From RGIG8745 sp045576655 (GTDB lineage: Bacteria > Bacteroidota > Bacteroidia > Bacteroidales > Bacteroidaceae): a stretch of 64,000 bases of DNA. The position numbers and the translations under genes were made by a program. The stretch is taken from assembly GCA_045576655.1 (NCBI GenBank), contig JAZNGW010000044.1:1-64000 (forward strand), read 5' to 3'. Shown here piece after piece: positions 1-8,525 of this stretch (its first letter is position 1; every line of letters starts with the position of its first letter). The notes below the pieces were generated by a model, which was not told the origin of the DNA, made no database searches, and saw nothing but the letters and a program-made list of their open reading frames with translations.

Positions 1-20
1 TAGCAAATAACAACCACAAG

Positions 21-142
21 GGTCAACCCAAAACACAACTAAGCAAAAACATAGTCAACTAAATTTAAAACTAATCTTAAACCAAGTCAACCTAAGATAT
101 AAATAAGACGGAAAAGGTCAACCAAATTCGTTAAACCACACC
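21..142. repeat. Phased 31-32-bp degenerate repeats (RGTCAAC)
   Basis: Four copies of the hexamer GTCAAC start at 22, 54, 86 and 117, that is 32, 32 and 31 bp apart. Each is preceded by a purine and followed by an A-rich stretch of partly conserved sequence. The array sits about 250 bp upstream of the ribosomal promoter and may extend beyond the window start. It could be a tandem set of protein-binding sites on one face of the helix, or a decayed tandem repeat. The stretch from about 143 to 360 holds no gene or other element that I can recognise. Confidence 0.55.
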
Positions 143-368
143 GTGTATACATATATTAATATAGATGTGGGCATGGACTGCTAATGTGTGCAATCTGATA
201 GTTATGTTGTCGGATATGCCTTGCAAGAGGAGGTGATTCGGGTGTGTATAACGGTGATATCGCCTTCTGGAGGGTTAAATAAAGTTAAATACATCGTCCG
301 TGAAAAATATTTTTAGGTGGCAGATGCATTTTGTTGCTCAAAAAAGATGCTGTTTGGCAGAAAAGTGC

Positions 369-376
369 TACCTTTG
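369..376 (+). promoter_or_regulatory. Promoter -7 element of the ribosomal superoperon
   Basis: TACCTTTG matches the Bacteroidetes sigma-ABfr -7 consensus TAnnTTTG. Transcription would begin near 383 and leave a leader of about 100 nt before rpsL. That leader holds short complementary segments (CCTGT at 399-403 with ACAGG at 418-422) that could form a hairpin. I see no convincing -33 TTTG at normal spacing. Confidence 0.6.
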
Positions 377-484
377 CACCGCTTTTTGGACTATTGTGCC
401 TGTTCTACATACAAAAGACAGGTGCAGAACTTAGAATGCGCATATACAAATTAACAATAATATATAACTAAAAAATTAACTAAA

Positions 485-865
485 ATGCCTACTATTCAAC
501 AATTAGTAAGAAAAGGAAGAAAGGTGTTGGTAGAGAAGAGTAAGTCTCCAGCTTTGGATTCTTGCCCACAGCGTCGCGGTGTTTGCGTACGTGTGTACAC
601 TACTACTCCTAAGAAGCCTAACTCAGCGATGAGAAAGGTAGCGCGTGTGCGCTTGACAAACAAGAAGGAAGTAAACTCTTACATTCCAGGTGAAGGACAC
701 AACTTGCAGGAGCACTCAATCGTTCTCGTGCGTGGTGGTCGTGTTAAGGACCTCCCAGGTGTACGTTATCACATCATTCGCGGTGCTCTCGATACTGCAG
801 GTGTAGCAAGCCGTACACAGCGTCGTTCTAAGTATGGTGCTAAGCGTCCTAAAGCAAAGAAGTAA
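485..865 (+). CDS. rpsL: 30S ribosomal protein S12
   Basis: uS12 sits at the decoding centre of the 30S subunit. The 126 residues match the full family length, and the conserved PKKPNSAMRK block lies at residues 42-51. Lysines at 43 and 88, the classic sites of streptomycin-resistance changes, are unmutated, so this copy predicts the sensitive form. It is the first gene of the superoperon, 124 bp before rpsG. That gap holds a small hairpin (GTCCG-GGTG-CGGAC, near 924-937) that might take part in regulation. Confidence 0.98.
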   Translation: MPTIQQLVRKGRKVLVEKSKSPALDSCPQRRGVCVRVYTTTPKKPNSAMRKVARVRLTNKKEVNSYIPGEGHNLQEHSIVLVRGGRVKDLPGVRYHIIRGALDTAGVASRTQRRSKYGAKRPKAKK

Positions 866-988
866 AAAGATTTATTTTTAAGTAAAACATCAGTTTGTTG
901 GAAAGCTTAAAGGGTTGAGTAAATGTCCGGGTGCGGACGTTGAAGACACACAATTTGCAACCTCAGACTAAAAAAAGAAACAAACAAA

Positions 989-1465
989 ATGAGAAAAGCT
1001 AAACCAAAGAAGCGCGTGATCCTTCCGGATCCGGTTTATGGTGACGTTAAGGTTACTAAGTTCGTTAATAACCTTATGTACGATGGAAAGAAGAGCATCG
1101 CTTATTCTATTTTCTACAATGCTCTTGGCATCGTTGAGAACAAAATGAAGAACGAAGAGAAGTCTTCAGTTGAAATCTGGAAGAAGGCTCTCGACAATAT
1201 CACTCCACAAGTAGAGGTAAAGTCACGCCGTATCGGTGGTGCTACTTTCCAGGTTCCAACAGAGATCCGTCCTGACCGTAAGGAGGCAATCTCAATGAAG
1301 AACATGATCCTTTTCGCACGTAAGCGTGCAGGAAAGTGCATGGCTGACAAGCTTGCTGCAGAGATTATGGATGCATTCAACGAGCAGGGTGGTGCATTCA
1401 AGCGTAAGGAGGATATGCACCGTATGGCTGAGGCTAACCGTGCGTTCGCTCATTTCAGATTCTAA
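989..1465 (+). CDS. rpsG: 30S ribosomal protein S7
   Basis: uS7 nucleates folding of the 3' major domain of 16S rRNA and contacts E-site tRNA. The 158-residue product is full length, begins MRKAKPKKR as in Bacteroidales, and has the conserved RIGGATFQVP segment near residues 76-85. It lies between rpsL and fusA in the usual str order. In many bacteria S7 represses this operon; no S7 site could be proven here. Confidence 0.98.
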   Translation: MRKAKPKKRVILPDPVYGDVKVTKFVNNLMYDGKKSIAYSIFYNALGIVENKMKNEEKSSVEIWKKALDNITPQVEVKSRRIGGATFQVPTEIRPDRKEAISMKNMILFARKRAGKCMADKLAAEIMDAFNEQGGAFKRKEDMHRMAEANRAFAHFRF

Positions 1466-1492
1466 TAACAACGATTTAAATCCAAAGGAATT

Positions 1493-3610
1493 ATGGCAAA
1501 ACGTGATTTGCATTTGACGCGCAATATCGGTATCATGGCCCACATCGACGCGGGTAAGACTACTACTTCAGAGCGTATCCTTTTCTATACTGGTTTGACT
1601 CACAAAATCGGTGAGACTCACGACGGTACAGCAACAATGGACTGGATGGCTCAGGAGCAGGAGCGTGGTATCACAATTACTTCTGCTGCAACAACTACTA
1701 GCTGGAACTATGCTGGTAACACATACAAGATCAACCTTATTGACACTCCGGGACACGTAGACTTCACTGCAGAGGTGGAGCGTTCACTTCGTGTGCTCGA
1801 CGGTGCTGTTGCTACTTACTGTGCAGTAGGTGGCGTTGAGCCACAGTCTGAGACAGTATGGCGCCAGGCTGACAAGTACAATGTGCCACGTATCGGCTAT
1901 GTAAACAAGATGGACCGTTCAGGTGCGGACTTCTATGAGGTAGTTCGCCAGATGAGAGAGGTTCTCGGCGCAAACCCATGTCCGGTTGTTATTCCAATCG
2001 GTGCTGAGGAAAAGTTCAAGGGACTTGTTGACCTCGTGAAGATGAAGGCTATCTATTGGCACGATGAGTCAATGGGAGCTGACTATTCAGTAGAGGAAAT
2101 TCCTGCAGACCTCGTTGACGAGGCAGAGGAATGGCGTGGCAAGATGCTCGAGACTGTAGCTGAGTATGACGATGCTCTCATGGAGAAGTTCTTCGACGAT
2201 CCTTCAACAATCACAGAAGAGGAAATACTTCGTGCCCTTCGCGCTGCAACAGTGGCAATGGCATGTACTCCAATGCTCTGCGGTTCTTCATTCAAGAACA
2301 AGGGTGTTCAGACTCTCCTTGACTACGTTTGCGCATTCCTTCCTTCACCACTCGACACTCCGAACGTAGAGGGTACTAACCCAGACACTAAGGAGGCTGA
2401 GGAGCGCAAGCCAGATGAAGACGACAAGACTGCAGCACTCGCATTCAAGATTGCAACAGACCCTTATGTAGGCCGTCTTACATTCATCCGCGTTTACTCA
2501 GGTAAGGTAGAGGCTGGTTCATACGTTTACAACACTCGCTCAGGCAAGAAAGAGCGCGTATCACGTCTTTTCCAGATGCACTCTAACCACCAGAACCCAG
2601 TTGAGGTGATCAGCGCAGGTGATATAGGCGCAGCTGTAGGTCTTAAGGACATCCACACAGGTGATACTCTTTGCGACGAGTCAGCTCCAATCGTTCTTGA
2701 GTCAATGGACTTCCCGGATCCAGTTATCGGTATCGCAGTTGAGCCTAAGACTCAGAAGGACCTTGACAAACTTTCAGTAGGTCTTGCTAAGCTTGCAGAA
2801 GAGGACCCAACATTTACAGTTCACACTGACGAACAGAGCGGCCAGACAGTTATCTCAGGTATGGGTGAGCTCCACCTCGATATCATCATCGACCGTCTGA
2901 AGCGTGAGTTCAAGGTTGAATGTAACCAGGGTAAGCCACAGGTTAACTACAAAGAGGCAATCACTAAGACTGTCAACCTCCGTGAGGTTTACAAGAAGCA
3001 GTCAGGTGGTCGCGGTAAGTTCGCAGACATCATCGTAAACGTTGGTCCAGTAGATGAGGACTTCAAGGAAGGCGGACTCCAGTTCGTTGACGAAGTTAAG
3101 GGTGGTAACGTGCCTAAGGAATTCATCCCTTCAGTGCAGAAAGGTTTTGCTAACGCAATGAAGAACGGTGTGCTTGGTGGCTATCCAATGGACTCAATGA
3201 AGGTTACTCTCGTTGACGGTTCATTCCACCCAGTAGACTCTGACCAGTTGTCATTCGAAATCTGTGCGCTTCAGGCATACAAGAGCGCATGTGCTCAGGC
3301 TAAGCCAGTTCTTATGGAGCCAATCATGCGTCTTGAAGTTGTGACTCCAGAGGAGAACATGGGTGACGTTATCGGTGACTTGAACAAGCGTCGCGGTCAG
3401 GTAGAAGGAATGGATACAAGCCGCTCTGGCGCTCGTATCGTTAAGGCCCTCGTTCCGCTCGCAGAAATGTTCGGTTATGTAACAGCTCTCCGTACAATCA
3501 CATCAGGTCGTGCAACATCATCTATGCAGTATGATCACCACGCACCAGTTTCAAGCACAATCGCTAAGGCAGTGCTTCAGGAGTGCAACGGACGCGTAGA
3601 CCTAGTATAA
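1493..3610 (+). CDS. fusA: Elongation factor G
   Basis: EF-G is the GTPase that drives ribosomal translocation and, with ribosome recycling factor, subunit splitting. The 705-residue product is full length. The P-loop AHIDAGKTT lies at residues 16-24, followed by the DTPGH switch II motif and an NKMD base-specificity motif; domains II-V follow. Translation probably starts at 1493, after an AAAGGAATT ribosome-binding stretch. The gene comes 27 bp after rpsG and is not followed by tuf, unlike in Escherichia coli. Confidence 0.98.
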   Translation: MAKRDLHLTRNIGIMAHIDAGKTTTSERILFYTGLTHKIGETHDGTATMDWMAQEQERGITITSAATTTSWNYAGNTYKINLIDTPGHVDFTAEVERSLRVLDGAVATYCAVGGVEPQSETVWRQADKYNVPRIGYVNKMDRSGADFYEVVRQMREVLGANPCPVVIPIGAEEKFKGLVDLVKMKAIYWHDESMGADYSVEEIPADLVDEAEEWRGKMLETVAEYDDALMEKFFDDPSTITEEEILRALRAATVAMACTPMLCGSSFKNKGVQTLLDYVCAFLPSPLDTPNVEGTNPDTKEAEERKPDEDDKTAALAFKIATDPYVGRLTFIRVYSGKVEAGSYVYNTRSGKKERVSRLFQMHSNHQNPVEVISAGDIGAAVGLKDIHTGDTLCDESAPIVLESMDFPDPVIGIAVEPKTQKDLDKLSVGLAKLAEEDPTFTVHTDEQSGQTVISGMGELHLDIIIDRLKREFKVECNQGKPQVNYKEAITKTVNLREVYKKQSGGRGKFADIIVNVGPVDEDFKEGGLQFVDEVKGGNVPKEFIPSVQKGFANAMKNGVLGGYPMDSMKVTLVDGSFHPVDSDQLSFEICALQAYKSACAQAKPVLMEPIMRLEVVTPEENMGDVIGDLNKRRGQVEGMDTSRSGARIVKALVPLAEMFGYVTALRTITSGRATSSMQYDHHAPVSSTIAKAVLQECNGRVDLV

Positions 3611-3621
3611 TAAACAAGGGC

Positions 3622-3665
3622 AGGAGGTGCAAGTTAGCAAACGACTCTTAACTTGCATACCTCCT
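3622..3665 (+). promoter_or_regulatory. Strong stem-loop between fusA and rpsJ
   Basis: AGGAGGT (3622-3628) pairs with ACCTCCT (3659-3665), and directly inside it GCAAGTTA pairs with TAACTTGC, with a 2-nt bulge. The result is a stem of about 15 bp with a 12-nt loop, followed by a pyrimidine-rich stretch. It marks the boundary between the str and S10 parts of the superoperon. It could be an attenuator, an RNase processing site or an r-protein (L4 or S10) control site. It lacks a long U tract, so it is a weak terminator at best. Confidence 0.6.
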
Positions 3666-3700
3666 TTCCTCTATTAATAACAATAATTATTAAAAACAAA

Positions 3701-4006
3701 ATGAGTCAGAAAATTCGTATTAAACTCAAGTCTTACGACCACAACTTGGTAGACAAGTCAGCAGAGAAGATCGTTAAGACAGTGAAGGCAACTGACGCTG
3801 TAGTAAGCGGCCCAATTCCATTGCCAACACACAAGCGTATCTACACAGTGAACCGTAGTACGTTCGTTAACAAGAAGTCTCGCGAGCAATTCCAGCTCTC
3901 AACTTACAAGAGACTCATCGACATCTATAGCTCAACAGCTAAGACAGTAGATGCTCTTATGAAGCTTGAGTTGCCAAGCGGTGTAGAAGTAGAGATTAAG
4001 GTTTAA
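3701..4006 (+). CDS. rpsJ: 30S ribosomal protein S10
   Basis: uS10 is a head protein of the 30S subunit and also the NusE antitermination factor. I place the start at ATG 3701, giving MSQKIRIKLKSYDHN and 101 residues, the family length. An in-frame codon at 3653 lies inside the upstream stem-loop and would add a non-conserved leader. The segment PLPTHKRIYTVNRS is the conserved loop region. Confidence 0.96.
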   Translation: MSQKIRIKLKSYDHNLVDKSAEKIVKTVKATDAVVSGPIPLPTHKRIYTVNRSTFVNKKSREQFQLSTYKRLIDIYSSTAKTVDALMKLELPSGVEVEIKV

Positions 4007-4037
4007 TAAAATTGAGAACAACTAAAATTAATTTGAA

Positions 4038-4652
4038 ATGCCAGGATTATTAGGAAAAAAAATCGGAATGACATCCGTTTTCAGTGCTGATGGCAAGAAT
4101 CTTCCATGCACTGTTATCGAAGTAGGTCCTTGTGTTGTAACTCAAATCAAGAATGTCGAGAAGGATGGCTATGCTGCAGTGCAGGTAGGTTTCCAGGAAG
4201 CTAAGGAGAAGAACACTTCTAAGCCTATGGCAGGACACTTCAAGAAGGCAGGTACAACTCCAAAGAGACACTTGGCCGAGTTCACTTATGATGAGGAGCA
4301 CAACTTGGGCGACGTTATTACAGTCGAACTATTCAATGATGCCCCTTATGTAGACGTTGTTGGAACATCAAAAGGTAAAGGATTCCAGGGTGTAGTTAAG
4401 CGTCATGGTTTCGGTGGTGTAGGCCAGACTACACACGGACAGGACGACCGCTCACGCAAACCAGGTTCTATCGGTGCTTGTGCAACTCCATCACGTGTAT
4501 TCAAAAACATGAAGATGGGTGGTCACATGGGTAATGAGCAGGTGACAACACACAACTTGCAGGTGATTAAGATTATCCCTGAACACAACCTTCTTCTTCT
4601 GAAGGGTTCTGTTCCAGGATGCAAAGGTTCAATCGTAATAATTAAGAAGTAA
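4038..4652 (+). CDS. rplC: 50S ribosomal protein L3
   Basis: uL3 is an early assembly protein near the peptidyl-transferase centre. The 204 residues begin MPGLLGKKIGMTSVF, and the characteristic KGKGFQGVVKRHGFGG loop lies near residues 112-127. The stop codon TAA shares its last base with the ATG of rplD, which suggests translational coupling. Confidence 0.98.
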   Translation: MPGLLGKKIGMTSVFSADGKNLPCTVIEVGPCVVTQIKNVEKDGYAAVQVGFQEAKEKNTSKPMAGHFKKAGTTPKRHLAEFTYDEEHNLGDVITVELFNDAPYVDVVGTSKGKGFQGVVKRHGFGGVGQTTHGQDDRSRKPGSIGACATPSRVFKNMKMGGHMGNEQVTTHNLQVIKIIPEHNLLLLKGSVPGCKGSIVIIKK

Positions 4653-5281
4653 TGGAAGTTTCAGTTTTAAACATTAAAGGTGAAGATACTGGAAAGAAGG
4701 TTGAATTGAACGATGCTATCTTCGGAATTGAACCTAATGACCATGTTATCTATCTCGCTGTAAAGCAGTATCTCGCTGCACAGCGTCAGGGAACTCACAA
4801 GTCTAAGGAAAGAAGCGAAATCACAGGTTCAACTCGCAAGCTCATCCGTCAGAAGGGTGGTGGCGGAGCACGCCGTGGTGATATCAAGTCTCCAGTACTT
4901 AGAGGAGGAGGCCGTGTGTTCGGACCAAAGCCACGCGACTATTGGTTCAAGCTTAACAAGAAGGTGAAGAATTTGGCACGCAAGAGTGCTCTCTCTTATA
5001 AGGCGCAGCAGAATGCAATCATTGTAGTTGAGGACTTCAATTTCGAGGCTCCAAAGACTAAAGATTTCATAAAAATGCAAAATAATCTTAAAATTGAGGG
5101 TAAGAAGCTTCTCCTCCTTTTGCCAGAGAATAATAAAAACGTATATTTGTCTTCCCGTAATATACAGCGTGTAGAAGTTATGACAGCTAGCGCACTCAAT
5201 ACTTATAAAGTAATGAATGCAAATGTAGTTGTTGTAACTGAAAATGCGCTTAAGTTGGTTGACGAAACATTTAATAAGTAA
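4652..5281 (+). CDS. rplD: 50S ribosomal protein L4
   Basis: uL4 lines the nascent-peptide exit tunnel and, in proteobacteria, represses the S10 operon. The 209-residue product has the glycine- and arginine-rich tunnel loop (QKGGGGARRGDIKSP, near residues 68-82). It overlaps rplC by one base. If L4 regulates here, the stem-loop at 3622-3665 is the most obvious candidate target; that is inference. Confidence 0.98.
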   Translation: MEVSVLNIKGEDTGKKVELNDAIFGIEPNDHVIYLAVKQYLAAQRQGTHKSKERSEITGSTRKLIRQKGGGGARRGDIKSPVLRGGGRVFGPKPRDYWFKLNKKVKNLARKSALSYKAQQNAIIVVEDFNFEAPKTKDFIKMQNNLKIEGKKLLLLLPENNKNVYLSSRNIQRVEVMTASALNTYKVMNANVVVVTENALKLVDETFNK

Positions 5282-5289
5282 GGACTACA

Positions 5290-5583
5290 ATGGGATACAT
5301 CGTAAAACCGTTGGTCACTGAGAAAATGACCGCTATTTCAGAGAAGCAGAACAATAAGTTCGGCTTCATTGTGCGTCCTGAGGCCAACAAGATTGAGATC
5401 AAAAAAGAAGTTGAAGCTAAATATAATGTAAATGTAGTTTCTGTTAACACTATGAACTACGCTGGTAAGCGTAAGAGCCGCTATACTAAGGCTGGTGTTA
5501 TCAAGGGTAAGACAAAGGCTTACAAGAAGGCTGTCGTTACTCTTAAGGATGGCGAAACTATCGATTTCTATAGTAACATTTAA
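5290..5583 (+). CDS. rplW: 50S ribosomal protein L23
   Basis: uL23 sits at the tunnel exit and docks trigger factor and SRP. The 97 residues begin MGYIVKPLVTEKM, and the NKIEIKKEVEAKYNV segment is typical of the family. It is closely packed, with 8-bp gaps on both sides, in the usual rplD-rplW-rplB order. Confidence 0.98.
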   Translation: MGYIVKPLVTEKMTAISEKQNNKFGFIVRPEANKIEIKKEVEAKYNVNVVSVNTMNYAGKRKSRYTKAGVIKGKTKAYKKAVVTLKDGETIDFYSNI

Positions 5584-5591
5584 TATTTAAA

Positions 5592-6416
5592 ATGGGTATT
5601 CGTAAATTTAAACCGGTAACTCCGGGTCAAAGACACAAGGCTATTGGTACTTTCGATGATGTTACTACATCAGTACCAGAAAAATCTCTTGTATTCGGTA
5701 AGAAGAGCACAGGTGGCCGTAACAACCAAGGTAGAATGACTGTTCGTTACAGAGGTGGTGGTCACAAGCGCCTTATCCGTATTGTCGACTTCAAGAGAAA
5801 TAAGGATGGAATACCAGCAGTAGTAAAGACTATTGAGTACGATCCAAACCGTTCGGCTCGTATCGCACTCCTTTTCTACGCTGATGGTGAAAAACGCTAC
5901 ATCGTTGCTCCTAACGGACTGCAGGTAGGCATGACTCTCATGTCAGGTGAGACTGCCACTCCAGACCTCGGAAACACACTTTTCCTTAAGGACATTCCAG
6001 TAGGTACTGTAATCCACAATATCGAACTCCGTCCAGGACAGGGTGCTAAGATGGTAAGATCTGCAGGTAACTTTGCTCAGTTGACTTCACGTGAAGGAAG
6101 CTATTGCGTTATCAAACTCCCTTCTGGAGAAATTCGTAGAATTCTCGGAATCTGCCGCGCTACAATCGGTAGCGTAAGCAACTCTGACCACGCTCTCGAA
6201 TCTTCAGGTAAGGCAGGACGCTCACGCTGGTTGGGACGTCGTCCACACAACCGTGGTGTTGTGATGAACCCACATGATCACCCAATGGGTGGTGGTGAAG
6301 GACGCCAGTCAGGAGGACACCCACGTTCACGTAACGGCTTGTATGCTAAGGGTCTCAAGACACGTGCACCAAAGAAGGCATCAAGCAAGTATATTATCGA
6401 AAGACGTAAAAAATAA
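5592..6416 (+). CDS. rplB: 50S ribosomal protein L2
   Basis: uL2 is needed for subunit joining and peptidyl transfer. The 274-residue product is full length. The conserved C-terminal segment with MNPHDHPMGGGEGR (near residues 225-238) includes the histidine implicated in ribosome activity. It is followed after 22 bp by rpsS. Confidence 0.98.
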   Translation: MGIRKFKPVTPGQRHKAIGTFDDVTTSVPEKSLVFGKKSTGGRNNQGRMTVRYRGGGHKRLIRIVDFKRNKDGIPAVVKTIEYDPNRSARIALLFYADGEKRYIVAPNGLQVGMTLMSGETATPDLGNTLFLKDIPVGTVIHNIELRPGQGAKMVRSAGNFAQLTSREGSYCVIKLPSGEIRRILGICRATIGSVSNSDHALESSGKAGRSRWLGRRPHNRGVVMNPHDHPMGGGEGRQSGGHPRSRNGLYAKGLKTRAPKKASSKYIIERRKK

Positions 6417-6438
6417 ACAAGTTAACTGATTTAAAAAT

Positions 6439-6708
6439 ATGAGTCGATGATTAAAAAAAGGTCCATATATTAACGTAAAGCTCGAAAAGAAAGTTCTCGC
6501 AATGAATGAGAGCGGAAAGAAGAGCGTTATCAAATCATGGGCAAGAGCTTCAATGATTTCCCCAGATTTCGTGGGACATACTATTGCAGTTCATAATGGT
6601 AATAAGTTCATCCCTGTTTATGTTACAGAAAACATGGTAGGACATAAGCTTGGTGAGTTCGCTCTCACACGCACATTCCGTGGCCATGCTGGTAATAAGA
6701 AAAAGTAA
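6439..6708 (+). CDS. rpsS: 30S ribosomal protein S19, with in-frame TGA at codon 4
   Basis: uS19 forms a head complex with S13 and contacts the A-site finger. Reading from ATG 6439 gives M-S-R-stop-LKKGPYINVKLEKKVLAMN and then an intact C-terminal part, 89 codons in all. The family N-terminus is MSRSLKKGP, so the TGA at 6448-6450 replaces a Ser codon, most simply TCA to TGA. An internal ATG at 6502 would make only a 68-residue protein lacking the conserved KKGP segment. S19 is normally essential and TGA ends other genes here. A sequencing or assembly error, or a mixed strain, is the most likely cause, but a true nonsense mutation with readthrough or a second copy elsewhere is possible. Confidence 0.88.
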
Positions 6709-6744
6709 AACAGGTATTACTTAAGATTAAAACGAAATTAAATA

Positions 6745-7149
6745 ATGGGAGCAAGAAAAAAATTAATGGCCCAGAAACTTAAAGAGGCTAAAAAGACTAC
6801 CTATTTCGCTACCCTTCGCGACATCCCTTCATCACCACGCAAAATGCGCTATGTTGTTGACCTTGTGAGAGGTATGGAGGTAAGCAAGGCATTGGCAACT
6901 CTCAAGTTCTGTTCAAAGGACGCATCTAAGGATGTAGAGAAGGTGCTGCGCTCTGCTATCGCTAACTGGGAGCAGAAGAATGAAAGAAAGGCAGAAAACG
7001 GCGAATTGTACATCTCAAAGGTGTTTGTTGATGAAGGTGCTACACTCAAGCGTATGAGACCTGCACCACAGGGAAGAGGATACAGAATTCGCAAGCGTTC
7101 TAATCATGTTACTTTATTTGTGGACGCTAAAACTAATGTTGAAGATTAA
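6745..7149 (+). CDS. rplV: 50S ribosomal protein L22
   Basis: uL22 reaches from the ribosome surface into the exit tunnel. Its beta-hairpin (TLKRMRPAPQGRGYRIRKR, residues about 97-115) is intact; macrolide-resistance changes occur in this loop. The 134-residue product starts MGARKKLMAQK. Only 2 bp separate it from rpsC. Confidence 0.97.
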   Translation: MGARKKLMAQKLKEAKKTTYFATLRDIPSSPRKMRYVVDLVRGMEVSKALATLKFCSKDASKDVEKVLRSAIANWEQKNERKAENGELYISKVFVDEGATLKRMRPAPQGRGYRIRKRSNHVTLFVDAKTNVED

Positions 7150-7151
7150 TT

Positions 7152-7871
7152 ATGGGACAAAAGTGTAATCCAATAAGCAACCGTCTCGGCATCGTAAGAG
7201 GTTGGGACTCTAACTGGTTCGGTGGAAAGAGTTTCGGTGACAATATCCTTGAGGATAGCCAGATCCGCAAATATCTTAACACTCGTTTGGCAAAAGCCAG
7301 TGTTTCTAAAATCGTAATAGAGCGTACTCTCAAACTCGTTACAATCACTGTTTGCACTGCTCGTCCAGGTCTCATCATTGGAAAGGGCGGACAGGAAGTT
7401 GACAAGTTGAAGGAAGAGTTGAAGAAGGTAACAGACAAAGATGTGCAGATCAATATCTACGAAATCAAGCGCCCAGAACTTGACGCTGTAATCGTAGCAA
7501 ACAATATCGCACGTCAGATTGAAGGCAAGATCGCTTATCGTCGTGCAATCAAGACTGCTATCGCTAACACAATGCGTTCAGGCGCAGAGGGTATTAAGAT
7601 TCAAATTTCAGGACGTTTGAACGGTGCAGAAATGTCACGTTCAGAAATGTATAAGGAAGGACGTACTCCGCTCCATACATTCCGTGCTGACATTGACTAC
7701 TGTTTGGCTGAGGCTCTTACTAAGGTAGGTCTCCTTGGAATTAAGGTGTGGATTTGCCGTGGTGAGGTGTTCGGAAAGAAGGATTTGGCTCCTAATTTCG
7801 CACAGACTAAGGAAACAGGCCGCAACAACAATGGCGGTAAGAGATTCAGAAACAGAAAGTCTAACCGTTAA
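7152..7871 (+). CDS. rpsC: 30S ribosomal protein S3
   Basis: uS3 lines the mRNA entry channel and helps unwind mRNA. The 239-residue product contains a KH domain with the GLIIGKGGQEVDKLKEEL motif near residues 73-90. It begins MGQKCNPISNRLGIV, as in Bacteroidetes. It is tightly packed between rplV and rplP. Confidence 0.98.
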   Translation: MGQKCNPISNRLGIVRGWDSNWFGGKSFGDNILEDSQIRKYLNTRLAKASVSKIVIERTLKLVTITVCTARPGLIIGKGGQEVDKLKEELKKVTDKDVQINIYEIKRPELDAVIVANNIARQIEGKIAYRRAIKTAIANTMRSGAEGIKIQISGRLNGAEMSRSEMYKEGRTPLHTFRADIDYCLAEALTKVGLLGIKVWICRGEVFGKKDLAPNFAQTKETGRNNNGGKRFRNRKSNR

Positions 7872-7882
7872 TTAGATTTATT

Positions 7883-8314
7883 ATGTTACAGCCAAAAAGA
7901 CAAAAGTATAGAAGACCGCAAAAAGGTCGTGGTCGTTTGAGCGGCGTTTCTCACAGAGGAACAGAACTCGCTTTCGGAAGCTTCGGAATTAAGGCCCTCC
8001 AAACTCGCTGGATTACAGCACGTCAGATTGAGGCTGCCCGTGTGGCAATCACACGTTACATGCAGCGTCAAGGACAGGTTTGGATTCGCATTTTCCCTGA
8101 CAAACCAATCACTAAGAAGCCTGCTGACGTCCGAATGGGTAAGGGTAAGGGAGATCCATACCAGTATGTATTCCCTGCAAAACCAGGACGTATACTTTTT
8201 GAGATTGAAGGTGTTTCTTACGAAATTGCAAAAGAGGCTCTTCGCCTTGGCGCACAGAAACTTCCTACAACAACTAAGTTTATTGTAAGACGTGACTACG
8301 ACAAAAATGCTTAA
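7883..8314 (+). CDS. rplP: 50S ribosomal protein L16
   Basis: uL16 organises the A-site region of the peptidyl-transferase centre and is among the last proteins to join the 50S subunit. The 143 residues begin MLQPKRQKYRRPQKGR. The family segment with RMGKGKGDP, which approaches the tRNA-binding region, is present near residues 84-92. Confidence 0.98.
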   Translation: MLQPKRQKYRRPQKGRGRLSGVSHRGTELAFGSFGIKALQTRWITARQIEAARVAITRYMQRQGQVWIRIFPDKPITKKPADVRMGKGKGDPYQYVFPAKPGRILFEIEGVSYEIAKEALRLGAQKLPTTTKFIVRRDYDKNA

Positions 8315-8316
8315 TT

Positions 8317-8511
8317 ATGAAAATTTCAGAAATAAGAGAACTTACAACTGCTGAACTTGCAGAGCGTATTGAGGCAGAGGTTGCTAAATACAGCGACTTG
8401 AAATTCAACCACAATATTTCTCCTGTTGAGGATCATTCACAGATTAAGAAACTACGTCGTGATATCGCTCGCATGAAGTGTGAGCTCCGTCAGAGAGAAC
8501 TTAACAACTAA
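8317..8511 (+). CDS. rpmC: 50S ribosomal protein L29
   Basis: uL29 lies beside L23 at the tunnel exit. It is 64 residues long, helical and highly charged, starting MKISEIRELTTAELAERI and ending with the family pattern of DIARMKCELRQRE. It lies 2 bp after rplP. Confidence 0.96.
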   Translation: MKISEIRELTTAELAERIEAEVAKYSDLKFNHNISPVEDHSQIKKLRRDIARMKCELRQRELNN

Positions 8512-8525
8512 TATTGAGCCGAAAC

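Noticed and set aside
21..142. CRISPR array
   Set aside because: Only a hexamer core is shared, the rest of each unit is degenerate and no cas genes are present.
3611..3700. A missing tuf gene between fusA and rpsJ as a deletion
   Set aside because: Absence of tuf at this place is normal in Bacteroidetes, where tuf lies with other genes.
6439..6708. UGA recoding to serine as an explanation for rpsS
   Set aside because: TGA ends several other genes in the window, including those for the J-domain protein, PhoH and glycerate kinase.
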